The translations under genes were made by a program, and so were the position numbers. Shown piece after piece: positions 17,013 through 25,749 of a stretch of DNA of 64,000 nucleotides. This stretch comes from Clostridiales bacterium (GTDB lineage Bacteria > Bacillota > Clostridia > TANB77 > SIG350). The stretch spans positions 26,710 to 90,709 of the forward strand of contig SVGE01000006.1 of NCBI GenBank assembly GCA_015056545.1, in the 5' to 3' direction. Each line of letters starts with the position of its first letter. Position 1 is the first letter of the stretch. The notes under the pieces are model-generated. The model saw nothing but the letters and a program-made list of their open reading frames with translations. It was not told the origin of the DNA and ran no database searches.

Positions 17013-17222
17013 CTAATCAATTTTATTAACATTAAATCCAGCTTCTTGTATAACATGTATAATTTCGTTATTATCTATTTCTTTATTTATATTTATTACT
17101 GCATTCTTGTTTTCTAAATCAACTTTTACACTTATAACACCTTCTATTTGTCCTAATATTTTTTCAACTGTCATTTTACAATGATTGCATTGCATTCCAT
17201 CAATATATATTGTTTTATTCAT
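17013..17222 (-). CDS. Possible internally started CopZ-like copper chaperone
   Basis: Within copA, in the same frame, AAGAGGTGAACAAT places a good SD 8 bases before ATG (17222). Translation from it gives a 69-residue stand-alone HMA protein starting 'MNKTIYIDGMQCNHCKMT', which is the normal start, length and metal motif (GMxCxHC) of CopZ chaperones. The sequence suggests either a recent copA-copZ fusion that kept the old copZ start or true dual expression. Use of the internal start is inferred, not shown. Confidence 0.5.
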   Translation of the reverse strand: MNKTIYIDGMQCNHCKMTVEKILGQIEGVISVKVDLENKNAVININKEIDNNEIIHVIQEAGFNVNKID

Positions 17223-19547
17223 ATTGTTCACCTCTTTCTTTTTTTCATATATATATTTATCCTTATCTTCTTTTACTTTAAATTCTCTAAGCCTTAATGC
17301 ATTTGTTACAACACAAACTGAACTAAAGCTCATAGCTAATGCACCTAGCATTGGATTTAATTTTAATCCTAAAGGAATATAAAATACACCTGCTGCAATT
17401 GGTATTCCTATTGTATTATAGAAAAATGCCCAAAATAAATTCATTTTAATATTTTGTATAACCGCTTTACTTAACTTAATAGCATAGTTAACATCTAATA
17501 AACTATTTTTTACTAATACAACATCTGCTGATTCTATAGCAATATCTGTTCCAGAACCAATCGCTAATCCAACATCTGCTCTAACTAATGCAGGTGAATC
17601 ATTTATACCATCACCAACAAATGCAACTTTTTTCCCTTGTTTTTGTAAATTGAAAATTACATTTTCTTTATCTTGTGGCATAACTTCTGCAATAACTTTT
17701 TCAATACACAATTTATCTGAAATTGCTTGTGCCACAATTTTATTATCTCCAGTAAGCAGTATAACTTCTATATTATTTTCTTTTAATTTTTTAATAGCCT
17801 CATAACTAGTTTCTTTTATTGTATCTGCTACACCAATTATACCAATTATATCATTTTCTTTAGCAATATATATAACTGTTTTTCCTTGTTTTAATAATTC
17901 TTCACTTTGAATAGCCACTTTAGCTATATTAATGTTATTCTCTTTCATAAAAGAAATATTTCCACCATAGTAAATTTTTTCGTTAATAATTCCTTTTACG
18001 CCTCTACCAGAAACAGAAATAAAATTTTTAATATCTAATAACTCTATATTTTTTTGTTTCACTTTTTCCATAATTGCTTCTGCTAAAGGATGCTCTGAAC
18101 TTTTTTCTAAACTTCCTGCTATACTTAACAATTCTTTTTCATCTATTTGTGTCAATATATCTGTAACAACAGGTTTACCCTCTGTAATTGTTCCAGTTTT
18201 ATCTAAAACCACTGTATCTACTGAATGTAATAACTCAAGGCTCTCTGCAGATTTAAATAATACTCCATTTTCTGCACCTTTGCCTGTTCCAACCATTATG
18301 GCAACTGGTGTAGCAAGGCCTAATGCACATGGACATGAAATAACTAATACTGCAATTCCTATACTTAATGCAAATTCAAAACTTTGCCCCATAATTATCC
18401 AAAATATTGTTGCAAGAATTGCAATAGTAATAACACAAGGAACAAATATACCACTAACTTTATCTGCTAACCTAGATATTGGTGCTTTTGAATTACTTGC
18501 CTCTTCAACTAATTTAATTATTTGAGATAAAGTTGTATTATTTCCTACTTTTATTGCTTTCATTTTAAAATAACCATTTTTATTAATTGTGCCTGAAAGA
18601 ACTTTATCTCCTATTACTTTTTCTACTGGAATACTTTCACCTGTTATACTAGATTCATCAATAGCTGAACCTCCTTCAACTATTATTCCATCTACTCCTA
18701 TACTTGCACCAGGTTTTATAATTATAATATCTCCTTCAACTATTTCTTCTAAATTAATCTCTACTTCTTCTCCATCTCTTAAAACTATAGCTGTTTTAGG
18801 TGCTAAATTAATTAATTTACTAATTGCTTCACTAGTTTTTCCTTTAGATTTAGTTTCCAAATATTTACCAAGTGTTATTAATGTAAGTATTGTACCAGCT
18901 GATTCAAAATATATATTTTTAGAATAGTTTTCTACAATCTCTAAGTTATTATGTCCTAATCCATAACCAATCATATATATTGAAAAAATACCATATATAA
19001 TTGATGAAAAGCTACCAATAGCAATTAATGAATCCATATTTGGAGATTTCTTAAATAATCTTTTAAAACCAACTATAAAATAATTTCTATTAATATATAC
19101 AATAGGAAGTAATATTAATAATTGAGTAAAAGCAAAAGCAAGTGCATTTTCTGTTCCATCAAATATATTTTTTATAAATAGCGGGACTGGCAAACCAATT
19201 AAACTATTTAACATTCCATGCATCGCTATATACATAAGTGGTATTAAAAAACATATTGATATTATTAATCTTTTTTTCATTTTTTTAATATTATCACTAT
19301 TATCTACTGTTTTAAAATTGTTTTCATTTTTTTCATGTGATATATTTATACCATATCCAGCTTCCTGTACAGCCATTATAATCTCTTTTTCATCTAAAAT
19401 ATTTTCATCATATTCAACTATCATATTATTAGATAATAGATTAACATTTACTTTAATTACTCCATTTAATTTATGAACAGCTCTATCCACATGTGAAGAA
19501 CAACTACTACACGTCATTCCTTTAATATCAAATTTTTGTTTTTTCAT
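17013..19547 (-). CDS. copA: Copper-translocating P1B-type ATPase with N- and C-terminal HMA domains
   Basis: An 844-residue heavy-metal exporter. Residues 1-70 form an HMA domain ('IKGMTCSSCSSHVDRAVHKL'). The ATPase core has the actuator loop 'ITGESIPVEK', the intramembrane metal site 'ISCPCALGLATPVAI', the phosphorylation site 'LDKTGTITEGKP', the 'SSEHPLAEAI' HP motif and 'GDGINDSPAL'. The CPC and later helix residues fit Cu+ transport. Residues about 776-844 are a second HMA domain ('IDGMQCNHCKMTVEKILG') attached after the last helix, an unusual position. A strong SD and ATG inside the gene may also give this domain as a separate CopZ (see entry at 17013-17222). The start ATG overlaps the stop of a small gene fragment upstream. 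Confidence 0.95.
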   Translation of the reverse strand: MKKQKFDIKGMTCSSCSSHVDRAVHKLNGVIKVNVNLLSNNMIVEYDENILDEKEIIMAVQEAGYGINISHEKNENNFKTVDNSDNIKKMKKRLIISICFLIPLMYIAMHGMLNSLIGLPVPLFIKNIFDGTENALAFAFTQLLILLPIVYINRNYFIVGFKRLFKKSPNMDSLIAIGSFSSIIYGIFSIYMIGYGLGHNNLEIVENYSKNIYFESAGTILTLITLGKYLETKSKGKTSEAISKLINLAPKTAIVLRDGEEVEINLEEIVEGDIIIIKPGASIGVDGIIVEGGSAIDESSITGESIPVEKVIGDKVLSGTINKNGYFKMKAIKVGNNTTLSQIIKLVEEASNSKAPISRLADKVSGIFVPCVITIAILATIFWIIMGQSFEFALSIGIAVLVISCPCALGLATPVAIMVGTGKGAENGVLFKSAESLELLHSVDTVVLDKTGTITEGKPVVTDILTQIDEKELLSIAGSLEKSSEHPLAEAIMEKVKQKNIELLDIKNFISVSGRGVKGIINEKIYYGGNISFMKENNINIAKVAIQSEELLKQGKTVIYIAKENDIIGIIGVADTIKETSYEAIKKLKENNIEVILLTGDNKIVAQAISDKLCIEKVIAEVMPQDKENVIFNLQKQGKKVAFVGDGINDSPALVRADVGLAIGSGTDIAIESADVVLVKNSLLDVNYAIKLSKAVIQNIKMNLFWAFFYNTIGIPIAAGVFYIPLGLKLNPMLGALAMSFSSVCVVTNALRLREFKVKEDKDKYIYEKKKEVNNMNKTIYIDGMQCNHCKMTVEKILGQIEGVISVKVDLENKNAVININKEIDNNEIIHVIQEAGFNVNKID

Positions 19548-19816
19548 TTATTAAAATTTCCTCCTTCTTTTTTCTTTAGAAAAGCACTTAATGCATTTAA
19601 TTCATATTCAAATTCATATCTTGTAAATGTTGTATTTTTCTTATTTTGATTATATCCAACATTTATCCATTTATCTGTTTCACCTATTGGAATATTTTCT
19701 CCTTCTTTTATTAATTCACCTTCACAATATATATTATCTCCATCAATTACTAATTCTTTTTGATTAAATACAAAATTTTGTTTAAATTTTCTATATTCTT
19801 TTAATTCTTTTTTATT
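19544..19816 (-). pseudogene. 5'-truncated small gene upstream of copA
   Basis: An open frame of 90 codons with no ATG, GTG or TTG start in a usable position, bounded upstream by TAA (19817-19819). It encodes a clearly protein-like sequence including 'CEGELIKEGENIPIGETDKW' and 'FTRYEFEYELNALSAFLKKK'. The stop TGA overlaps the copA ATG (ATGA), and its last codons contain the GGAGG that serves as the copA SD, so it was once translationally coupled to copA. The missing 5' end suggests decay, since the preceding 130 bp contain only stops and AT-rich DNA. Confidence 0.5.
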
Positions 19817-19891
19817 TTACTTCTTATTTAATACTTCCTTTATTTAATATTTTTCATGTAAATTCTATCACAAAAATATCTTTTTGTACAA

Positions 19892-19936
19892 TAAAAAAAT
19901 ATATAAATGTATAATAGTTTTATTATACTATTATAC
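19892..19936 (-). terminator. Rho-independent terminator after tyrS
   Basis: Stem GTATAATAG / CTATTATAC (9 bp, 10-base loop) 11 bp after the tyrS stop; an AT-only tract including TTTTTTT follows on the minus strand. Confidence 0.6.
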
Positions 19937-19947
19937 CTTTTATATCA

Positions 19948-21108
19948 TTATTTAATTATTTTTATAAATTTATTTTTTCCAAATTGAACAACAATTTCTT
20001 TAGATAAATCTATTAATTCATTTATATCTTCTTTTACAATTGAATTTATTTTTACTCCTCTACCAGTTATCATCCTTCTAGCTTCACTTTTTGAACTAGC
20101 AAAACTAATTTTAACTAATAAGTCACAAATATTCATGTTATCTTCTAATATTTCAATTTCTTTAATATTTTCTGGAATTCCACCTTTTGCAATTTTATCA
20201 TATCTTTGCTTAACAACTTCAAAATCTTCTTCTTTATCATACATTTTTAATAATTCTTTTGCAAATTTAAAATGTGCTTCAATAATATCTCCATTCATTA
20301 TATTATCTATTTCATTTTGCGGAATATCTGTTGCTAATTCGAAATATTGTTTTAAAACACTATCTGGTATTTTCATACTTTTTTCGAATTTTTCAAATGG
20401 TGTATCTGTTAACCCAATATAGTTATCCAATGATTTACTCATTTTCTCTTTTCCATCTAATCCAACAAGTAATGGAAATGTCATTACTACTTGACTATCC
20501 TCACCATAATCTTTTTGAAGTTCTCTTCCTACTAATAGATTAAATGTTTGGTCTGTTCCACCTATCTCTATATCTGCATTTAAAGCAACAGAATCATAAC
20601 CTTGCATTAAAGGATATAATAATTCATGCATACTTAAAGGTAAGTTATTTTCAAACCTATTTTTAAAATCATCTCTTTCTAATATTCTAGCAACTGTGTA
20701 TTTACTAGCAAGTTTAATAATATCCTCAAAATTCATTTTAGATAACCATTCAGAATTGAATACTATTTTAGTTTTATTAACATCTAATATTTTAGTTACT
20801 TGTTGCATGTATGTTTCAGCAGATTTTCTAGTTTCTTCATAAGTTAAAGCTGGTCTTGTTTTACTTTTACCTGATGGGTCACCTATCATTGCAGTAAAAT
20901 CTCCAATAACAAATACTATCTGATGACCCATATCTTGAAATTGTTTTAATATTCTTAATGGAACACTATGTCCAATATGCAAATCTGGTCTACTAGGATC
21001 TGCACCAAATTTAATTATTAATTTTTTACCACTATTTAATTTCTCATCTAATTCTTTTTCTGAAAAAATTTGAACTGCTTTTCTTTTAATTATTTCTAAA
21101 TTTTCCAT
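19948..21108 (-). CDS. tyrS: Tyrosyl-tRNA synthetase
   Basis: A 386-residue class I synthetase that charges tRNA-Tyr. Visible motifs: 'KFGADPSRPDLHIGH' (HIGH), 'IGGTDQTFNLLVGR' in the tyrosine pocket region, 'KEKMSKSLDNYIG' (KMSKS) and a C-terminal S4-like domain ('EARRMITGRGVKIN'). The start at 21108 ('MENLEIIKRK') has AAAGGAG 8 bases upstream; a GTG three codons before it overlaps the SD. Regulated by a T-box leader, and its SD and start lie within an upstream ORF rich in Tyr codons. Confidence 0.95.
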   Translation of the reverse strand: MENLEIIKRKAVQIFSEKELDEKLNSGKKLIIKFGADPSRPDLHIGHSVPLRILKQFQDMGHQIVFVIGDFTAMIGDPSGKSKTRPALTYEETRKSAETYMQQVTKILDVNKTKIVFNSEWLSKMNFEDIIKLASKYTVARILERDDFKNRFENNLPLSMHELLYPLMQGYDSVALNADIEIGGTDQTFNLLVGRELQKDYGEDSQVVMTFPLLVGLDGKEKMSKSLDNYIGLTDTPFEKFEKSMKIPDSVLKQYFELATDIPQNEIDNIMNGDIIEAHFKFAKELLKMYDKEEDFEVVKQRYDKIAKGGIPENIKEIEILEDNMNICDLLVKISFASSKSEARRMITGRGVKINSIVKEDINELIDLSKEIVVQFGKNKFIKIIK

Positions 21109-21196
21109 AAAATTCACTCCTTTTTGATTTATTGATTGCTATAGAAATAGCAATATAATTTTTTAATACACTAATATAATAATAGCCATCTTCCAT
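21086..21196 (-). CDS. Upstream ORF / leader peptide with three consecutive Tyr codons before tyrS
   Basis: After the T-box terminator a strong SD, GGAGGTGATT, lies 3 bases before ATG (21196). The frame codes for 36 residues beginning MEDGYYYISVLKNYIAI, with TAT-TAT-TAT at codons 5-7 and further Tyr codons at 14 and 30. It ends 23 bp inside tyrS in a different frame and runs across the tyrS SD. The position and Tyr enrichment suggest translational attenuation or coupling in addition to the T-box: ribosomes slowing at Tyr codons would leave the tyrS SD exposed. This is inference. The SD is stronger than that of tyrS itself. Confidence 0.6.
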   Translation of the reverse strand: MEDGYYYISVLKNYIAISIAINKSKRSEFYGKFRNN

Positions 21197-21212
21197 GGCA
21201 ATCACCTCCAAT

Positions 21213-21420
21213 CAAAAAAGGTCAACTCATCCATTAAAGGACGAATTGACCGTGATACCACCTTTATTCACAATATATATACTATTGCCTCATTATAGCT
21301 TATTCGTAGCTACACGTTAGTTACTATAAGAAGTGTAATTCAAATATTATCCCTGATAATTTCCACCAACCATTATCTCTCTATAAGCTACAATAATATT
21401 TTACTAATTTTCTTTTTAAA
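21213..21420 (-). promoter_or_regulatory. T-box leader (tyrosine) controlling tyrS
   Basis: The minus strand has the T-box sequence AAAGGTGGTATCACGG (core at 21250-21262), then a terminator hairpin GGTCAATTCGTCC / GGATGAGTTGACC followed by TTTTTT (21213-21251). Upstream lie the stem I elements, including AGAGAGA, GGTGGAAA and a loop with GAATTACACTT. The TAC at 21337-21335 is the probable specifier codon and fits tRNA-Tyr. Uncharged tRNA-Tyr is expected to bind and prevent termination. Confidence 0.9.
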
Positions 21421-21621
21421 ACATAACTAAATTAACATGTATATATTTTAACATTACTTAATTTGTTTTGTCAAATTATTTTAAATTTAATACGTATATT
21501 ATCTGTTTAAGAAATATTTTGAAATTTTTCTAAATTTTACAAATAATACAATTTAATATAAAGTATATTTTATATTTTTATGCAAAAAATATAATTGTAC
21601 AATAGTTTTTAGGAGGTAAAA

Positions 21622-22179
21622 ATGAAAACTAAAAAAATTATTTTAACAATTTTATCTCTAGTTATTCTTACTCTTTCTGCTTGTGTTTATGCAACAAATG
21701 CTAATACACAAAATACAACAGATGTTGGTAATGGTTTAAGAAATGCTGGAAGTGCAATAGGTAATGGTGTTACTAATGCAGTTGAAAATATAGGTGAAGG
21801 TATTGGTAATTTAGGTGAAGGTGCTATTAATGCAACTGAAGACGCTGTAAATGGTGTTAGAAATGGTATTAATAATATGACTGATGATATGAATAATACT
21901 ATGGATAACAATACTAATAATAACAGAAATTCTAATACTACTAATACAACTGAAACAAATAGAAACAGTGACATGACAAATAATAATACAAGTACTACAA
22001 ATAATAACAATTATACTGCAACAACTGTTGCATATAATGATACTGTTAATGTATTTGGTATGAATGTATCTAGAACAGGCTTTATATTATTTGTAATTGC
22101 TTTAGCTTCAATAGCTGTTGCTACATTAATTTTTTCTTATGTTGCACAAGAAGATGAAAACTATAGAGATAACTCATAA
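21622..22179 (+). CDS. Exported Asn/Thr-rich protein with C-terminal membrane helix
   Basis: 185 residues. The N-terminus is a signal peptide ending in 'LTLSACVYA', which fits either a lipobox (LSAC) or signal peptidase I cleavage after VYA. A glycine/asparagine repeat-like region follows ('GNGVTNAVENIGEGIGNLGE'), then a low-complexity Asn/Thr stretch (about residues 90-135), a short 'VFGMNVSRTG' linker and a C-terminal membrane helix ('FILFVIALASIAVATLIFSY'). It probably spans the wall with the tail anchored in the membrane. Function unknown. SD TAGGAGGT. It is a monocistronic plus-strand gene divergent from tyrS. Confidence 0.65.
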   Translation: MKTKKIILTILSLVILTLSACVYATNANTQNTTDVGNGLRNAGSAIGNGVTNAVENIGEGIGNLGEGAINATEDAVNGVRNGINNMTDDMNNTMDNNTNNNRNSNTTNTTETNRNSDMTNNNTSTTNNNNYTATTVAYNDTVNVFGMNVSRTGFILFVIALASIAVATLIFSYVAQEDENYRDNS

Positions 22180-22194
22180 TTTAACTTTAAATAG

Positions 22195-22232
22195 AAAAAA
22201 TCAGAGACATTTTTTATATCTCTGATTTTTGT
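22195..22232. terminator. Bidirectional terminator
   Basis: Stem AAAAATCAGAGA / TCTCTGATTTTT between convergent genes, with A/T runs on both sides. Confidence 0.85.
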
Positions 22233-22244
22233 ATATACAAATTT

Positions 22245-22775
22245 TTAATTTAATATTTCCATTTCAGTAGCAAGTTTTTGTTCATATGCTTTTTGAATTT
22301 TATCTGAAATGATTTCTTCTAATTCTTCTTTACCTTGATTATTAGTTAATACTAATTCACTAAGTAAAATTTGTTTAGCATTCCCTAACATTTTTTTCTC
22401 ACCTGTAGATAAGCCTTTTTCTTTTTGTTTAAATGATAAACTTCTAACAACATCAGCTATTTCTACTAAATCACCTGTTTTCATTTTATCCATGTTATCT
22501 CTATATCTTTTGCTCCAACTAACTTTTTCATCTTCTGCACTCATATCAAATACTTTAAATACTTCATCAACAACTGATTTATCTGAAATATCTCTTACTC
22601 CAATATTTTCTGCATTTTCAGTTGGTACCATAACTTTTACATCACCTATTGGCATTTTCATTATGTAATATTTTTTGCTTTCTCCTAATATGTCTTTTTC
22701 TTCGATTGATTCAATTGTTCCAGCTCCATGTAATGGATAGAATATATTATCTCCTACTTTAAACATTTCTCTCAT
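22245..22775 (-). CDS. CarD family transcriptional regulator
   Basis: A CarD/CdnL-like protein of 176 residues or, if it starts at 'MFKVGDNIFYP' as most family members do, 173. The N-terminal Tudor-like RNA-polymerase-interacting domain ('KVGDNIFYPLHGAGTIESIE') is followed by the helical DNA-binding part ('SWSKRYRDNMDKMKTGDLVE', 'EKGLSTGEKKMLGNAKQILL'). CarD stabilises the open promoter complex at housekeeping promoters. The SD AAAGG fits either ATG poorly. Confidence 0.88.
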   Translation of the reverse strand: MREMFKVGDNIFYPLHGAGTIESIEEKDILGESKKYYIMKMPIGDVKVMVPTENAENIGVRDISDKSVVDEVFKVFDMSAEDEKVSWSKRYRDNMDKMKTGDLVEIADVVRSLSFKQKEKGLSTGEKKMLGNAKQILLSELVLTNNQGKEELEEIISDKIQKAYEQKLATEMEILN

Positions 22776-22937
22776 CTACCTTTCTTTATGTCATTAATAT
22801 ATATATATTAAAAAGAATACATCCAAAATAAAATATATTCTCTTAATCTCACGCTAATATTATACCACAAATTTTATGGAAATGAAAGTAATTTTCAAAA
22901 TTAATTTAGAAAAATTTTTTATATGTAAATTGAAAAT

Positions 22938-22967
22938 AAAGATTAGATAATAAAATTTCTAATCTTT
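22938..22967 (-). terminator. Rho-independent terminator after the CAP-domain gene
   Basis: Stem AAAGATTAGA / TCTAATCTTT (10 bp) 11 bp after the gene, followed by TATTTTCAATTT on the minus strand. Confidence 0.6.
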
Positions 22968-22977
22968 ACTTAATCCT

Positions 22978-23664
22978 TTATTTCCCTATAAATAACTGTA
23001 CTATAATATACCCATATTGCTCACTTTGAACAATCCCTATGCCAGTATAATTATATCCATTACTTAATATATTATTTTTGTGAGACTCTGAATTCATCCA
23101 AGCTTCTACAGCACCTTCTATATTCTTATATCCAGCAATATTTTCACCAGCAGTCTTATATATTATTTCTGCATTTTTCATCATTTCAAATGGATCTCCT
23201 AGACTTGGGGAAATATGGTCAAAATAATTATTATCTATCATATCTTGTGCTTTCTTTTTAGCTAATTCACTTAAATTATTATCTAATTCTAGTTCTTTTA
23301 AATCATTATCTACTCTATATTTATTAATTAAATCCAAAACAGTTTTATTTAATTCATATTCTTCACTATTTATTATATAATTAACATTACATAAGCCAAT
23401 TATATCTTGACTTGTTTGAACTATATACCAGTCATTCATTTTTCCTATAACTCTAATTGTTTCACCATAACTTAAACTACCTACAACTGGATAATTAGTT
23501 CCTGGCCCTTGTCTAAGATTTAATAACTCTGTATTTACTATCCCATTAAATTTAACTTCTTCTATATCTTCCATACTATATATTACAAAAGATAAACTTA
23601 ATAATATACCACAAATTATTACACTTAAACATATTTTTCTTTTTATTCCTTTTAATCTAAACAT
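22978..23664 (-). CDS. Exported SH3b + CAP (YkwD-like) protein
   Basis: 228 residues: signal peptide/anchor (residues about 10-28), a bacterial SH3 domain ('LLNLRQGPGTNYPVVGSLSY' to 'GLCNVNYI') and a C-terminal CAP domain. The CAP residues are present: 'NNYFDHISP' , 'KTAGENIAG' and 'NSESHKNNIL'. CAP-domain YkwD/SafA-like proteins are common in spore formers and are expected at the wall or spore surface. It is 14 bp downstream of the spoIIQ-like gene and in the same orientation, so it probably belongs to the sporulation operon. Confidence 0.88.
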   Translation of the reverse strand: MFRLKGIKRKICLSVIICGILLSLSFVIYSMEDIEEVKFNGIVNTELLNLRQGPGTNYPVVGSLSYGETIRVIGKMNDWYIVQTSQDIIGLCNVNYIINSEEYELNKTVLDLINKYRVDNDLKELELDNNLSELAKKKAQDMIDNNYFDHISPSLGDPFEMMKNAEIIYKTAGENIAGYKNIEGAVEAWMNSESHKNNILSNGYNYTGIGIVQSEQYGYIIVQLFIGK

Positions 23665-23678
23665 CTTTACACCAACCT

Positions 23679-24452
23679 TTATTTAATTATATCTAATGGA
23701 TTAATATATTCGTCATTATACATAATTTCCAAATGAAGATGTGTATCATCTTTTATTTCAAATAAAGCTGTATCACCAACACCAGAAATTACTTGTCCCT
23801 TTTCTACTGTTTTCCCTTCATGTACCATATCCAATGTAGATAAATTACAATAAATAGATTTATATCCTTGACCATGGTCAATTATTATTGTATAACCATA
23901 TCTTGGGTCTTGTTTTACACCTATTACAATACCCGCTTCAATTGCTTTTACAGGAATTGCTTTTTCTGCTTTTATATCAATTCCAGTATGATTAACCCAT
24001 TCTTCTAAAGTATTTGAATATATTAATGTATCATCTGAAAAATTTTTTGCTATTTGTCCATCTAATGGCATAATAAATTCTAATTTTCTATTTTCTTCCT
24101 TCTCCTTTTCTTCATTTGTTACAATATTCTCTTCTTTTATTTCCTCTGTATAATTTTTTTCATTGCTTGTATTGGACTTTTGTGAATGTGTTATTTTATT
24201 ATCTTCTTTCTCTGTTTTCTCATTTTTATTTTCTTTAACTGGTATTGTATTAGTTTCTGTTGTTCCAATATTTTCTTCTTCATTTGTATATGATATATCC
24301 ACATTTGGTACTATCTGTGAATTATTAGTTGTTCCAACAGTTATTCCTATTGTAACACCACTAATTACTAATACTCCAACAACAACCCATATATATAGTT
24401 TATTATCTTCATATAATTCTACTAACCAATTTCTCTTTTTCCTTTTTCTCAT
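23679..24452 (-). CDS. spoIIQ: SpoIIQ-like M23 (LytM) peptidase
   Basis: 257 residues: one N-terminal membrane helix ('YIWVVVGVLVISGVTIGITV'), a Thr/Glu/Lys/Asn-rich linker and a C-terminal M23 domain. The zinc ligands are all present: H-x3-D in 'NHTGIDIKAEKA' and H-x-H in 'DDTHLHLEIMY', as in clostridial SpoIIQ and unlike the degenerate B. subtilis protein. Its position directly after spoIID is the usual clostridial order. SpoIIQ forms the forespore half of the SpoIIQ-SpoIIIAH channel during engulfment. SD GGAGGGATAA. Confidence 0.85.
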   Translation of the reverse strand: MRKRKKRNWLVELYEDNKLYIWVVVGVLVISGVTIGITVGTTNNSQIVPNVDISYTNEEENIGTTETNTIPVKENKNEKTEKEDNKITHSQKSNTSNEKNYTEEIKEENIVTNEEKEKEENRKLEFIMPLDGQIAKNFSDDTLIYSNTLEEWVNHTGIDIKAEKAIPVKAIEAGIVIGVKQDPRYGYTIIIDHGQGYKSIYCNLSTLDMVHEGKTVEKGQVISGVGDTALFEIKDDTHLHLEIMYNDEYINPLDIIK

Positions 24453-24537
24453 AATTTATCCCTCCATAATCAATATATATTTATTGTTAACAATTATGGT
24501 AATATTATACATATATTAACTATGTTTATTTAATTTT

Positions 24538-25575
24538 TTATAATGAAGTAATTTCTACATTTGTATAATAATGTGATATTATTTCAAAACATTTCTTTCC
24601 ACTAAGCGCCAATGCGTTAGCTCCATTTTGACTCATACCAACTCCATGTCCATATCCTGTTACTGAAAAATATACTTTATTTCCGTCTAATTTAATTTCA
24701 AAATTAGTAGACTTTAAAGAAAACATTGTTCTAACATCTACTCCAGATAATTCTATATTACCTATTTTTATTCTTAATATTCTATTACTATCACTTTTCT
24801 CTAATATTTCTATACAATTATTATTATTAAAATCAATTTCAAAATTAGAATATTTTTTCTTTATAATCTCTGTAAATTCTTGATATGAATATTGAGCATT
24901 TGAAGAATAACTCGAAAAATTATTTTCACCCATTGTTTCAACGCTTTTTAAATAATCTATTGGCTCACCACTCCATACAAGTTCTACATTTTCAGTTTTA
25001 CCACCGCTATTAGCATGAAAAAAAGCTTTTATTGGTTGTCCATTATATGTAATTATCTGTTTTCTTGTAGTATTTACCGCTTCTTCTATTTTATTCCATA
25101 ATTCAATTTCATTACTCCCCGCTTGTTCCCACTTTTTCATTCTCTCTACTTTTGATATATATGCTTGACAATCATTTATATCACTGCAAATATCACTATT
25201 AGGATGATTACTATTACCAAATTGTCTATTAGAAATAATCTTATCTATTGTATATGTTCTTGCCACAATTGCTTGTGCTTTTAATGCTTCTATTTCATAT
25301 GAAGCTGGCATTTCTGCAGCAACTACGCCTTTTATATATTCCTCTAAATCCATTGTAATAGTTTCATTAGTATCAGCTAAATAAACATTAACTAAAATAT
25401 TTTCCCCTTCATATTCTAATACTTCTTTATACTCTATATTAGATAATTTAGTAGCTTGTCCATTACTTGATACATATATAATATTTGCTAATATTACAAT
25501 TAATATAAATATACTTATGTATATTAAAAAAATTTTTCTTAATCTAATCATATTAATCATATATTCATAATGCAT
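24538..25575 (-). CDS. spoIID: Stage II sporulation protein D (lytic transglycosylase)
   Basis: A 345-residue SpoIID with an N-terminal membrane helix. Family landmarks: 'LEEYIKGVVAAEMPASYEIE' with the catalytic Glu, 'ALKAQAIVARTYTI', a loop with two Cys ('DICSDINDCQAY'), 'FHANSGGKTENVELVW' and 'GYGHGVGMSQNGANALA'. It cleaves peptidoglycan during engulfment of the forespore. No clear SD precedes the first ATG at 25575; two further ATGs lie within nine codons, so the exact start is uncertain. It is followed by spoIIQ at an 85-bp gap. Confidence 0.92.
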   Translation of the reverse strand: MHYEYMINMIRLRKIFLIYISIFILIVILANIIYVSSNGQATKLSNIEYKEVLEYEGENILVNVYLADTNETITMDLEEYIKGVVAAEMPASYEIEALKAQAIVARTYTIDKIISNRQFGNSNHPNSDICSDINDCQAYISKVERMKKWEQAGSNEIELWNKIEEAVNTTRKQIITYNGQPIKAFFHANSGGKTENVELVWSGEPIDYLKSVETMGENNFSSYSSNAQYSYQEFTEIIKKKYSNFEIDFNNNNCIEILEKSDSNRILRIKIGNIELSGVDVRTMFSLKSTNFEIKLDGNKVYFSVTGYGHGVGMSQNGANALALSGKKCFEIISHYYTNVEITSL

Positions 25576-25586
25576 TTTTTTAGAAC

Positions 25587-25635
25587 AAAAAAAATAATAG
25601 GATATGAAATTTTCTTATTATTCATATCTTATTAT
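25587..25635 (-). terminator. Rho-independent terminator
   Basis: Stem ATAATA-GATATGAA / TTCATATC-TATTAT with TTTTTTTT following on the minus strand, just upstream of spoIID; it ends the transcript from the 25750 gene. Confidence 0.8.
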
Positions 25636-25749
25636 TTTATATCATTTAATACTATCCATCCATTTGTATATTTTGGTCCAGCTTTAAATCATCCATAAAT
25701 TCTCCCTCTTCTCCCTTTATTTATTTTCTTCATAAAGTTCACTATTTAC

